This document shows, in pieces, positions 1-6,210 of a DNA stretch of 8,747 nucleotides. Positions within the stretch are counted from its first letter, which is position 1, and each line of letters opens with the position of its first letter. The stretch spans positions 650 through 9,396 of the forward strand of contig DJSA01000004.1 in the NCBI GenBank assembly GCA_002438905.1, written 5' to 3'. The DNA is from Bacteroidales bacterium UBA6346 (GTDB lineage Bacteria; Bacteroidota; Bacteroidia; Bacteroidales; UBA932). Both the position numbers and the translations under genes were made by a program. The notes beneath the pieces are model-generated. The model ran no database searches. It worked only from the letters and a program-made list of their open reading frames with translations, and was not told where the DNA came from.

Positions 1-1
1 T

Positions 2-445
2 GACGACTATGTGATGGCGCGCGCGATTGCCTTGTGTCCGCTGCCTGTGCTGACCGCCGTGGGGCATGACCGGGACTATCACGTCTGCGACATGGTAGCG
101 TACTCGTTCCTCAAGACACCGACCGCGCTTGCCGATGAACTCTTGGGAATTTTCGAGGCGGAGGATGCGAGACTCGGGGAGTTCGCGTCAAGGATGCGTT
201 TGGCGTTTGTCAACCGTCTGAATGCCATGGAGATGCAGCTTCAGAGTCTGCTGACCAGGATTACGGGGGCCGATCCGAGGAATATACTGAAACGGGGATA
301 TGTGCTCGTCACAGACGGAAAGGGCGTCGTCGTGAAAAGGGCGTCGTCGCTGAATGAGGGCGACAGAATCAGAGTGATGTTCTCCGACGGGACTGTTGAG
401 GCCGGGGTTATATCAACGGCACCTCTGCCCGCCCGAACGGAATGA
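2..445 (+). CDS. xseA: Exonuclease VII large subunit, C-terminal part (5' end outside window)
   Basis: This is the catalytic subunit of exonuclease VII, which with XseB degrades single-stranded DNA from both ends into oligonucleotides in the cytoplasm. The frame is open from base 2 with no convincing start (the GTG at 11 is internal), so the gene begins upstream. The first visible residues hold the conserved core: a VGHDRD motif encoded at 59-76, whose His and last Asp match the conserved GHExD residues of the family, followed by KTPTALADEL, matching the TPxxAAEL block. A helical stretch rich in charged and leucine residues of only about 50 residues follows, then the C-terminal signature NILKRGYVLV and a small beta-rich tail with GDRIRVMFSDG. 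The family's usual helical region between these blocks is longer, so this is a compact version. xseB follows. Identification is firm; the activity is inferred from the family. Confidence 0.93.
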   Translation, partial: DDYVMARAIALCPLPVLTAVGHDRDYHVCDMVAYSFLKTPTALADELLGIFEAEDARLGEFASRMRLAFVNRLNAMEMQLQSLLTRITGADPRNILKRGYVLVTDGKGVVVKRASSLNEGDRIRVMFSDGTVEAGVISTAPLPARTE

Positions 446-456
446 ACGGGCAGAGG
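422..456 (+). repeat. Perfect 10-bp inverted repeat across the xseA stop codon
   Basis: The arms CCTCTGCCCG (422-431) and CGGGCAGAGG (447-456) are exact reverse complements separated by a 15-base loop. The stem is GC-rich and should be stable in RNA. The loop holds the xseA stop codon (443-445) and the ATG at 442-444 that overlaps it. No T-run follows, so it is not a standard intrinsic terminator. It could instead stabilise the 3' end of the xseA message, attenuate, or influence translation of xseB. The dyad is directly visible; its role is inference. Confidence 0.6.
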
Positions 457-510
457 GTAAGGATGGGCTCGGCACGTCTCTGCCGACTTGAACGATGTGA
501 GAGGCTTCTA

Positions 511-717
511 ATGGAAATAATGCTGGATATGGAAAAGAAAAATACATTTGACTACTCCGCGTCGGTCGCGGAACTTGAGAAGATTGCCGCGATGGTCGAG
601 AACCCGGAGACACCGATTGACGACATCGACAAATATATCCGGCGTTCCGAGAAACTCATCGCCGACTGCAGGGCGTGGCTTCGCGGAGTGCGTGAACGGA
701 CGCTGAACATTGAATAG
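511..717 (+). CDS. xseB: Exonuclease VII small subunit
   Basis: This is the small regulatory subunit of exonuclease VII, several copies of which bind the helical region of XseA. The product is 68 residues, normal for the family, and two-helical. The FDYSASVAELEKIAAMVEN segment matches the family's FDYExALxELExIVxxLE block, and the second helix runs through SEKLIADCRAWL. The family's Gly-Glu-x-x-Leu turn is replaced by NPETPIDD. ATG 511 was chosen because the homologous part begins just after it and a GAGAGG stretch lies about 7 bases upstream. ATG 529 (62 residues) is also plausible. An ATG at 442 that overlaps the xseA stop would give 91 residues, but its extra 23 residues are Arg/Cys-rich and unlike the family. 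The gap to xseA is 65 bases with this start. It is likely co-transcribed with xseA. Confidence 0.82.
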   Translation: MEIMLDMEKKNTFDYSASVAELEKIAAMVENPETPIDDIDKYIRRSEKLIADCRAWLRGVRERTLNIE

Positions 718-749
718 CCGGGTGGCATCCATATTCCACGGCCATCCGG
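718..749 (+). repeat. Imperfect inverted repeat between xseB and glgB
   Basis: CCGGGTGGC (718-726) can pair with GCCATCCGG (741-749) over 9 bp with one G-U pair, around a 14-base loop. It starts one base after the xseB stop codon, where a terminator or processing site between the exonuclease genes and the glycogen genes would be expected. The downstream bases are A-rich rather than T-rich, so it does not meet the classical intrinsic-terminator pattern. The dyad is visible; a function in separating two transcription units is inference. Confidence 0.4.
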
Positions 750-789
750 TAGAAAATGGACACAAATAACAGATAACCACCATAGATTT

Positions 790-2793
790 ATGTCAGAAAC
801 TAAGAAAATATACGAGACCGACCAGTGGCTGATGCCATACAGGGCGGTCATCGACTCTAGGCACGAGCGTATAGAGGCACTGAAGGAGCGCTATTCCGTC
901 GGCGGCTCGCTTTCCAAGGGCATCAATAACCATCTTTACTACGGTCTGCACCGCACCCCCGACCACAAGTGGGTGTTCCGCGAATGGGCTCCGAACGCCA
1001 CTCGCATCTACCTCATCGGTGAGTTCAACAACTGGAAGCGCTCCGAGGCATACGCCCTCAAGCCACTCGGCGGAGGCAACTGGGAAATAATCCTCGACGA
1101 CCTTTTCCTGAGCCACGGCACGCTCTATAAACTATTCATCGAATGGCCCGGAGGCGGGGCAGAGAGGCTTCCTGCATACGTCACGCGCACGGTCCAGGAT
1201 CCGGAGACCAAGGCTTTCTGCGCCGAGGTGTGGGAACCGGCGAAACCCTACAGATGGCGGCATCGCAGGCCCAGCAAACGCCCGCATCCGCTGATTTACG
1301 AATGCCACATAGGGATGAGCAGTGAGGAAGAAAAAGTCTCCACATTTACCGAGTTCAGGAAAAACGTGCTGCCGAAGGTTGTAGATCTCGGCTATGACAC
1401 CCTCCAGATAATGGCCCTTCAGGAGCATCCCTACTACGGCTCTTTCGGCTACCAGGTCTCCAATTTCTACGCGCTCAGCTCGCGTTTCGGCACTCCGGAG
1501 GAGTTCAAGGCCCTAGTCGATGCTGCCCACGCGAAGGGCATTGCGGTTGTCATGGACATCGTCCACTCCCATTCGGTCGACAACGAGGCCGAGGGACTGA
1601 GTCTTTTCGACGGCCACGAGGACCTCTATTTCTACAAGGGTCCACAGGGGCATCATCCCGCATGGGGATCGCGCTGCTTCGACTACGGCAAGGACGAGAC
1701 AAAATATTTCCTCCTCTCGAACTGCAAGTATTGGCAGGAGGAGTATCATCTTGACGGATTCCGTTTCGACGGGGTCACTAGCATGCTGTATTGGGATCAT
1801 GGTCTCGGGAAGGCGTTCACCGGCTATGACGATTATTTCAATGGTTCTGTTGATGAGAATGCCGTTGATTATCTTGCACTTGCGAATATGCTCATACATG
1901 AGGTGAATCCGGACGCATTCACAATTGCCGAGGATGTGAGCGGTATGCCGGGGCTTGCCGCGCCGTTTGCGGCCGATGGAATCGGGTTTGACTTCCGCAT
2001 GGCGATGGGCATCGCTGACAGCTGGATAAAGTGGATAAAGACCCTGCCCGATGAACGGTGGAGCATGGGCGAAATATGGTGGCAGCTCACGAACAAGCGT
2101 CCGGACGAAAAGACCATAAGCTACGCCGAGTGCCACGACCAGGCAATGGTGGGGGACAAGACCATAATCTTCCGCCTTATGGACGCGGAAATGTACACCT
2201 CCATGAACAAGGACTCGAGATCTCCGGTTGTCGACAGGGGAATCGCCCTGCACAAGATGATACGTCTCGTGACACTCGCCACAGCAGGAGACGGCTACCT
2301 CAATTTCATGGGCAACGAGTTCGGACATCCCGAGTGGATAGATTTTCCGAGGGAGGGGAACGGATGGTCATACAAATATGCCCGGCGCCAATGGTCGCTC
2401 GCCGAACCGGACTATCTGAGATACAAATATCTGCGGAATTTCGACAAGGCGATGATAGGGATGGCGAAGTCCGAGGACATACTCGACGACGCTCCGGAAC
2501 TGCTTGTGCAGGACGAAGAGAAAAAAATTCTTATTTTCCGCAGAAAAAATTGTATATTTGCGGCAAACTTTAACCCGACCGAATCCTTTGCGGATTATGG
2601 CTTTGCGGCTCCGGCCGGTAAATGGGTTGACATTTTGACCACTGATGAACCGGAGTTTGACGGATTCGGGCGGATTTCGCATGATGAGCATTTCACGGTT
2701 CCACGAAAAAACGCCAATGGGAACGACAGGTATGATGACTCTCTTTATCTCTATCTGCCGAGCCGTTGTGCTGTTGTGTTGAGGCGTGAGTAG
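790..2793 (+). CDS. glgB: 1,4-alpha-glucan (glycogen) branching enzyme, GH13_8-like
   Basis: This cytoplasmic enzyme cuts an alpha-1,4-glucan chain and reattaches the segment in alpha-1,6 linkage, making glycogen branches. The 667 residues hold an N-terminal helix, a CBM48 module (about 60-150, with WVFREWAPNATRIYLIGEFNNW spread over its start), and a GH13 barrel. All four conserved regions are visible: DIVHSH (256-261), GFRFDG with nucleophile D327, TIAEDVSG with acid/base E381, and AECHDQ with H449 and D450. A C-terminal beta domain ends the protein. The YECHIGMSS and RFDGVTSMLY blocks and the length resemble the eukaryotic-type GH13_8 group, e.g. human GBE1, more than E. coli GlgB. The ATG at 790 follows an AGATTT leader with no Shine-Dalgarno. 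The 72-base gap before it holds a hairpin. Wobble-base use shifts around 1795-1944. Identification is firm. Confidence 0.97.
   Translation: MSETKKIYETDQWLMPYRAVIDSRHERIEALKERYSVGGSLSKGINNHLYYGLHRTPDHKWVFREWAPNATRIYLIGEFNNWKRSEAYALKPLGGGNWEIILDDLFLSHGTLYKLFIEWPGGGAERLPAYVTRTVQDPETKAFCAEVWEPAKPYRWRHRRPSKRPHPLIYECHIGMSSEEEKVSTFTEFRKNVLPKVVDLGYDTLQIMALQEHPYYGSFGYQVSNFYALSSRFGTPEEFKALVDAAHAKGIAVVMDIVHSHSVDNEAEGLSLFDGHEDLYFYKGPQGHHPAWGSRCFDYGKDETKYFLLSNCKYWQEEYHLDGFRFDGVTSMLYWDHGLGKAFTGYDDYFNGSVDENAVDYLALANMLIHEVNPDAFTIAEDVSGMPGLAAPFAADGIGFDFRMAMGIADSWIKWIKTLPDERWSMGEIWWQLTNKRPDEKTISYAECHDQAMVGDKTIIFRLMDAEMYTSMNKDSRSPVVDRGIALHKMIRLVTLATAGDGYLNFMGNEFGHPEWIDFPREGNGWSYKYARRQWSLAEPDYLRYKYLRNFDKAMIGMAKSEDILDDAPELLVQDEEKKILIFRRKNCIFAANFNPTESFADYGFAAPAGKWVDILTTDEPEFDGFGRISHDEHFTVPRKNANGNDRYDDSLYLYLPSRCAVVLRRE
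2553..2560 (+). promoter_or_regulatory. Promoter-like -7 element (TATATTTG) inside glgB
   Basis: TATATTTG matches the Bacteroides -7 consensus TAnnTTTG at every fixed base. It lies in an AT-rich island (about 2520-2575) with runs of seven and six A, unlike the surrounding GC-rich coding sequence. A convincing TTTG -33 element is missing at the expected spacing upstream. The element is about 290 bases ahead of the debranching-enzyme start and could give internal transcription of the downstream four genes. It may equally be chance from the codons of a KKILIF-RRKNCIF segment. Confidence 0.3.
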
Positions 2794-2846
2794 GCTTTGT
2801 GGAGTTTTTGGAAGCATGCGTCGGACGGACATAAAAACAATATATT

Positions 2847-4877
2847 ATGGCATTCCTAAGTTTTAACAAATCCGAGCTGGTGAACCTCGAGTACTCGCTC
2901 AAGCGGGAGATCATAGGCTCGAACAAGACGGGGGCATATTGCAACACCACCATCGTGGGCTGCAACACGCGGCGTTACCATGGGCTTCTGGCGGTTCCTG
3001 TCGATGCCTTCGGCGGGGAGAAGCATATCCTGCTTTCCGGACTTGACGAGAGCATCATCGTGAACCACAGGCAGTTCAACCTCGGAATTCATTGCTACGG
3101 TGACATCTATGAGCCGCGCGGTCACAAGTATATTGTGGACTTTACCGCCGCGCCGGTTCCGACCCTGACCTACAAGATTGGTGAGACAACTTTCAAGAAA
3201 TCGGTCATACTTGCCCCGGATTCGGATCAGGTGATGGTGAAGTACGAACTGGTTTCTTCTCCCGCTTCCTGTGAATTGATCATCAAGCCTTTCCTTGCCT
3301 TCCGCTGCATCCATAGGCTGACCTGCGAGAACCCGAATGCGCGCACCGGCTACCGGAAGATTGAAAACGGGGTGTCCTTCAATATGTATGAGGGATTCCC
3401 GGATCTTAATCTCCAGTTGTCAAAGGCCGCTGAATTTCGCTATGCTCCATCGTGGTATAAGGGCATAACCTATACGGACGAGTATCGTCGGGGCTTCGAC
3501 TGTCGGGAGGATTTATTCGTGCCCGGGTCATTCTCGCTCAAACTGAGAAAGGGGGAGTCCGTGATAATTTCCGGTTCCACCACGATCGAGGATACGAAGG
3601 GGCTTTCACGCAAGTTCAGTTCGGTCGTGAAGAAGAAGGGCAAAATCACTTCTAACGCCGACCTCCTGAAATACAATGCCGATCTTCTAATCTGCAACCG
3701 CAACAACCATAAGCAGATAGTGGCAGGTCTCACTTGGCTCGGAACCGGACTTCTGCGCGAGACCATAGTCGCGCTTCCGGGGCTCACGCTATATGCCGGC
3801 ACCGGTGCGAAGGAGTTCGAAGAAATTCTGGACAACCTCATCGCGGACAATCAGGAGAGGCTCACCTCCCGCACTACACAGGTTGAGGCGCCGCTGCGCA
3901 TCGCGGACGATCTTCAGCAATACATACGCTTCGGCGCGGATCCTAAGAGAGTTTGGAAGAAGTATGGCGGAACCATTAAGGGAATCATCGAAAGCTACCT
4001 TCCGGGCAGGCGTGCCGAGGTCACTCTCCATCCCAATGGACTCCTCTGGGCTCAGAAATGGCGCACTGCGCTTTCCTGGATGAACGCATATGTGAACGGA
4101 GTTCCGGTGACGGAGCGTGCCGGCTATCAGGTCGAGACAAATGCCTTTTGGTACAATGCCATTTGCTTTGCTCTTGAAATGGCGACCAGATACGAGCCGG
4201 GTAATTCCGCGTTCATTGAAAGGTGGAGTGAAGTGAGGCGTCTGATCGAGGAAAATTTCGAGAAGACATTCTGGGTCGAAAGCGGCTATCTTGCTGATTA
4301 TGTTGACAATTCCGGCCAGAACACGGCCGTGCGTCCAAATCAGCTCTTTGCCATCGCGCTGGAGTATTCCCCTGTCAATGACGACTATAAGTCATCCATA
4401 ATGCAGACCATCTCCAACGAGCTGATAACCAGCCGCGGGATACGTACCCTTTCACCGAGAAACGAAGCCTATAGAGGCGTGTATGAAGGGTCGCAGATTG
4501 AACGGGATCTTGCTTACCACCAGGGGTGCGCTTGGATCATCCCGCTTGACTACTACATCGCCCAGGCGTTCTCCATGATTGGACCGTCATACCTAAAGAG
4601 GGCCGAGTATCTCGTGGAAGGCTTCTACAAGGACATTTACAAACACGGGGTGGGCGCATTTTCGGAGCTCTACGATGGAGACCCTCCGCATGAGCCTCAC
4701 GGAGCGATTTCATCTGCCTGCAGCACTGCGGCCCTGCTTCGTGTTGAACATCTTTTGAACAGGTATAGAACCGCACATGATGCGGATGAAATTTCTGATG
4801 CCGGACCGGAGGAAACTGCCGCAGGCTGTGCCGCTCCTGTATCCGAAACCGTCAAGAAAGGGAGGAACAGAAAATGA
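2847..4877 (+). CDS. Glycogen debranching enzyme, GH133-type amylo-alpha-1,6-glucosidase
   Basis: This enzyme hydrolyses alpha-1,6 branch stubs of glycogen. The 676 residues split into an N-terminal beta-sandwich domain (about 10-270), with the family hallmark CNTRRYHGLL (39-48), and a C-terminal alpha/alpha-barrel glucosidase domain (about 330-640). The latter shows HPNGLLWAQKW, ALSWMNA, a VETNAFWYNAI block, LSPRNEAYRGVYEG, and RDLAYHQG with D554. Related proteins as I recall them read TWMDA where this one has SWMNA, so N413 may replace an important Asp. The 4-alpha-glucanotransferase half of eukaryotic debranching enzymes is absent. About 36 low-complexity residues end the protein, finishing in a basic KKGRNRK that is encoded by the Shine-Dalgarno region of the next gene. 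The ATG at 2847 has an A-rich leader and no Shine-Dalgarno. The gap from glgB is 53 bases with no clear promoter. Family is firm; activity depends on N413. Confidence 0.92.
   Translation: MAFLSFNKSELVNLEYSLKREIIGSNKTGAYCNTTIVGCNTRRYHGLLAVPVDAFGGEKHILLSGLDESIIVNHRQFNLGIHCYGDIYEPRGHKYIVDFTAAPVPTLTYKIGETTFKKSVILAPDSDQVMVKYELVSSPASCELIIKPFLAFRCIHRLTCENPNARTGYRKIENGVSFNMYEGFPDLNLQLSKAAEFRYAPSWYKGITYTDEYRRGFDCREDLFVPGSFSLKLRKGESVIISGSTTIEDTKGLSRKFSSVVKKKGKITSNADLLKYNADLLICNRNNHKQIVAGLTWLGTGLLRETIVALPGLTLYAGTGAKEFEEILDNLIADNQERLTSRTTQVEAPLRIADDLQQYIRFGADPKRVWKKYGGTIKGIIESYLPGRRAEVTLHPNGLLWAQKWRTALSWMNAYVNGVPVTERAGYQVETNAFWYNAICFALEMATRYEPGNSAFIERWSEVRRLIEENFEKTFWVESGYLADYVDNSGQNTAVRPNQLFAIALEYSPVNDDYKSSIMQTISNELITSRGIRTLSPRNEAYRGVYEGSQIERDLAYHQGCAWIIPLDYYIAQAFSMIGPSYLKRAEYLVEGFYKDIYKHGVGAFSELYDGDPPHEPHGAISSACSTAALLRVEHLLNRYRTAHDADEISDAGPEETAAGCAAPVSETVKKGRNRK
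4858..4865 (+). promoter_or_regulatory. Strong Shine-Dalgarno for the GT4 gene, inside the debrancher's 3' end
   Basis: AAGGGAGG lies 8 bases before the ATG at 4874 and is close to the anti-Shine-Dalgarno complement. It is the only strong ribosome binding site before any gene in this window; the other starts have A-rich leaders. With the 4-base ATGA overlap it fits translational coupling of the GT4 gene to the debranching enzyme. Confidence 0.7.
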
Positions 4878-6163
4878 GAGTGCTTATGTTCGGTTGGGAG
4901 TTCCCGCCACACATCGCAGGGGGACTCGGGACAGCTTGTTACGGAATGACGAAGGGGCTCGCTGAAAATGGAGTCGAGGTCCTTTTCGTAATGCCTTCGG
5001 CCTCCGGGGACGAGGATCAGTCTTCTGTGCGTATAATAAACGCGAGCGATGTTGCTGTGGACACTATGTCTGAAAGCGTCGATGAGTTCCTCGGGAAAGT
5101 GCGCTTCGTCCATGTGGGAACAAACATGGTCCCTTACGTCTCACCGGAGGATTTTTCCGATGTCGTTGAGGAGGAGAGGGCACGCCAGGTCAAGGACTTC
5201 CGCATAACCTACGGGCAGAAGTACCACTTTTCCGGCAAGTATGGCACCAACCTCATGGAGGAAGTGGCCAGATACGGCATGGTTGGCGGCACTATTGCCC
5301 TTCAGCATAAGGATGAATTTGATGTCATCCATGCACATGATTGGCTCACTTACCTCGCCGGCATAGCCGCGAAGCAGCTCACGGGCAAGCCGCTTGTCGT
5401 CCACGTCCATGCGACTTCGTTCGACCGTGCGAGCGATGACAACATAGACACCCGTGTGTATGACCTCGAAAAGAGGGGCATGGAAGCGGCCGACAAGGTC
5501 ATCACGGTGAGCGAACTCACGAGAAACATTGTCATAAACAAGTACGGCATAGACCCGTCCAAGGTCGTGACTGTCCATAATGCCGTGGATTTCTCCGGAC
5601 GTTCCGGCATCACCGTGCAGAGGGGAGTCAAGGACAAGATAGTCACCTTTCTTGGCCGCGTGACCTATCAGAAGGGACCCGAATACTTCATCGAGGCTGC
5701 CGCCAAGGTGCTCAAGCGGTGCGACAACGTGCGTTTCGTGATGGCCGGAAGCGGGGACATGCTGAACCGGTGCATACTGCATGTGGCTCGGCTCGGCATC
5801 GCGGACAGGTTTCATTTCACGGGCTTCCTGAGGGGAGACGATGTGAGGAAGATGTTTGCCTTGTCGGACGTCTATGTGATGCCGTCCATTTCCGAGCCGT
5901 TCGGAATTTCGCCGCTTGAGGCGATGCAGACCAACGTCCCGTCCATAATTTCCAAGCAGTCCGGCTGTGCCGAGGTGCTCAAATACGCGATAAAGGTCGA
6001 TTTTTGGGATGTCGATGCGATGTCCGATGCGATTTACGCGCTGCTGAACTACCCTGCATTGTCTGAATTCGCGACACGCTGCGGTTATGATGAGGTAAAC
6101 GCTCTCAAATGGACCGCCGCCGCCGCGAAGATCAAGGCTGTTTATGAGTCCGTGGTGAAATAG
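4874..6163 (+). CDS. GT4 family glycosyltransferase, glycogen-synthase-like
   Basis: This is a retaining GT-B glycosyltransferase that probably adds glucose from a nucleotide sugar to an alpha-glucan or primer. The 429 residues show the N-terminal sugar-nucleotide loop of glycogen synthases (WEFPPHIAGGLG, 8-19), HAHDW at 153-157, and VVHVHATSFDR in the first Rossmann domain. The second domain has FLGRVTYQKG with R262 and K267, which would contact the donor phosphates, and EPFGISPLE, an E-x7-E motif (E341 and E349). There is no signal peptide or membrane segment. The ATG overlaps the debrancher stop (ATGA) and has a strong Shine-Dalgarno. Its place between a debrancher, a GH57 and a GT3 synthase points to glycogen metabolism rather than surface polysaccharide. 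Donor (UDP- or ADP-glucose) and exact product cannot be read from the sequence; a maltodextrin or primer synthase is possible. Family firm, role inferred. Confidence 0.9.
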   Translation: MRVLMFGWEFPPHIAGGLGTACYGMTKGLAENGVEVLFVMPSASGDEDQSSVRIINASDVAVDTMSESVDEFLGKVRFVHVGTNMVPYVSPEDFSDVVEEERARQVKDFRITYGQKYHFSGKYGTNLMEEVARYGMVGGTIALQHKDEFDVIHAHDWLTYLAGIAAKQLTGKPLVVHVHATSFDRASDDNIDTRVYDLEKRGMEAADKVITVSELTRNIVINKYGIDPSKVVTVHNAVDFSGRSGITVQRGVKDKIVTFLGRVTYQKGPEYFIEAAAKVLKRCDNVRFVMAGSGDMLNRCILHVARLGIADRFHFTGFLRGDDVRKMFALSDVYVMPSISEPFGISPLEAMQTNVPSIISKQSGCAEVLKYAIKVDFWDVDAMSDAIYALLNYPALSEFATRCGYDEVNALKWTAAAAKIKAVYESVVK

Positions 6164-6210
6164 TCGGATGTCTGGAATGAAGAGGATATGTTATTGATAA
6201 TAAAAGATTT

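Noticed and set aside
442..510. Upstream start for xseB at ATG 442 (ATGA overlap with xseA)
   Set aside because: The extra 23 residues are Arg/Cys-rich and absent from the family, and the ATG sits in the loop of a strong hairpin. It stays possible but is less likely than 511.
784..792. Shared AGATTT-ATG start context of glgB and the GH57 gene (6205-6213)
   Set aside because: Six bases in two AT-rich leaders are too little to call a common regulatory element.
1513..2328. 271-codon open frame on the minus strand inside glgB
   Set aside because: It lies wholly opposite a well-conserved enzyme gene and its translation has no recognisable domain; it is a by-product of the GC-rich codon pattern.
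2058..2573. 171-codon + strand open frame overlapping glgB, considered with the A7 run at 2521 as a possible frameshift product
   Set aside because: The glgB frame is intact through the A7 run with conserved C-terminal sequence, and no stimulating structure or conserved product is seen in the other frame.
3799..3808. Ten-base palindrome GCACCGGTGC in the debrancher gene
   Set aside because: Several such palindromes are expected by chance in a window of this size, and it has no context.
5141..5815. 224-codon minus-strand open frame opposite the GT4 gene
   Set aside because: It is antisense to conserved GT4 coding sequence and its translation shows no family resemblance.
6164..6210. Possible promoter in the 47-base gap before the GH57 gene
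   Set aside because: No TAnnTTTG or spaced TTTG element is present; it is only AT-rich, as Bacteroidota leaders usually are.
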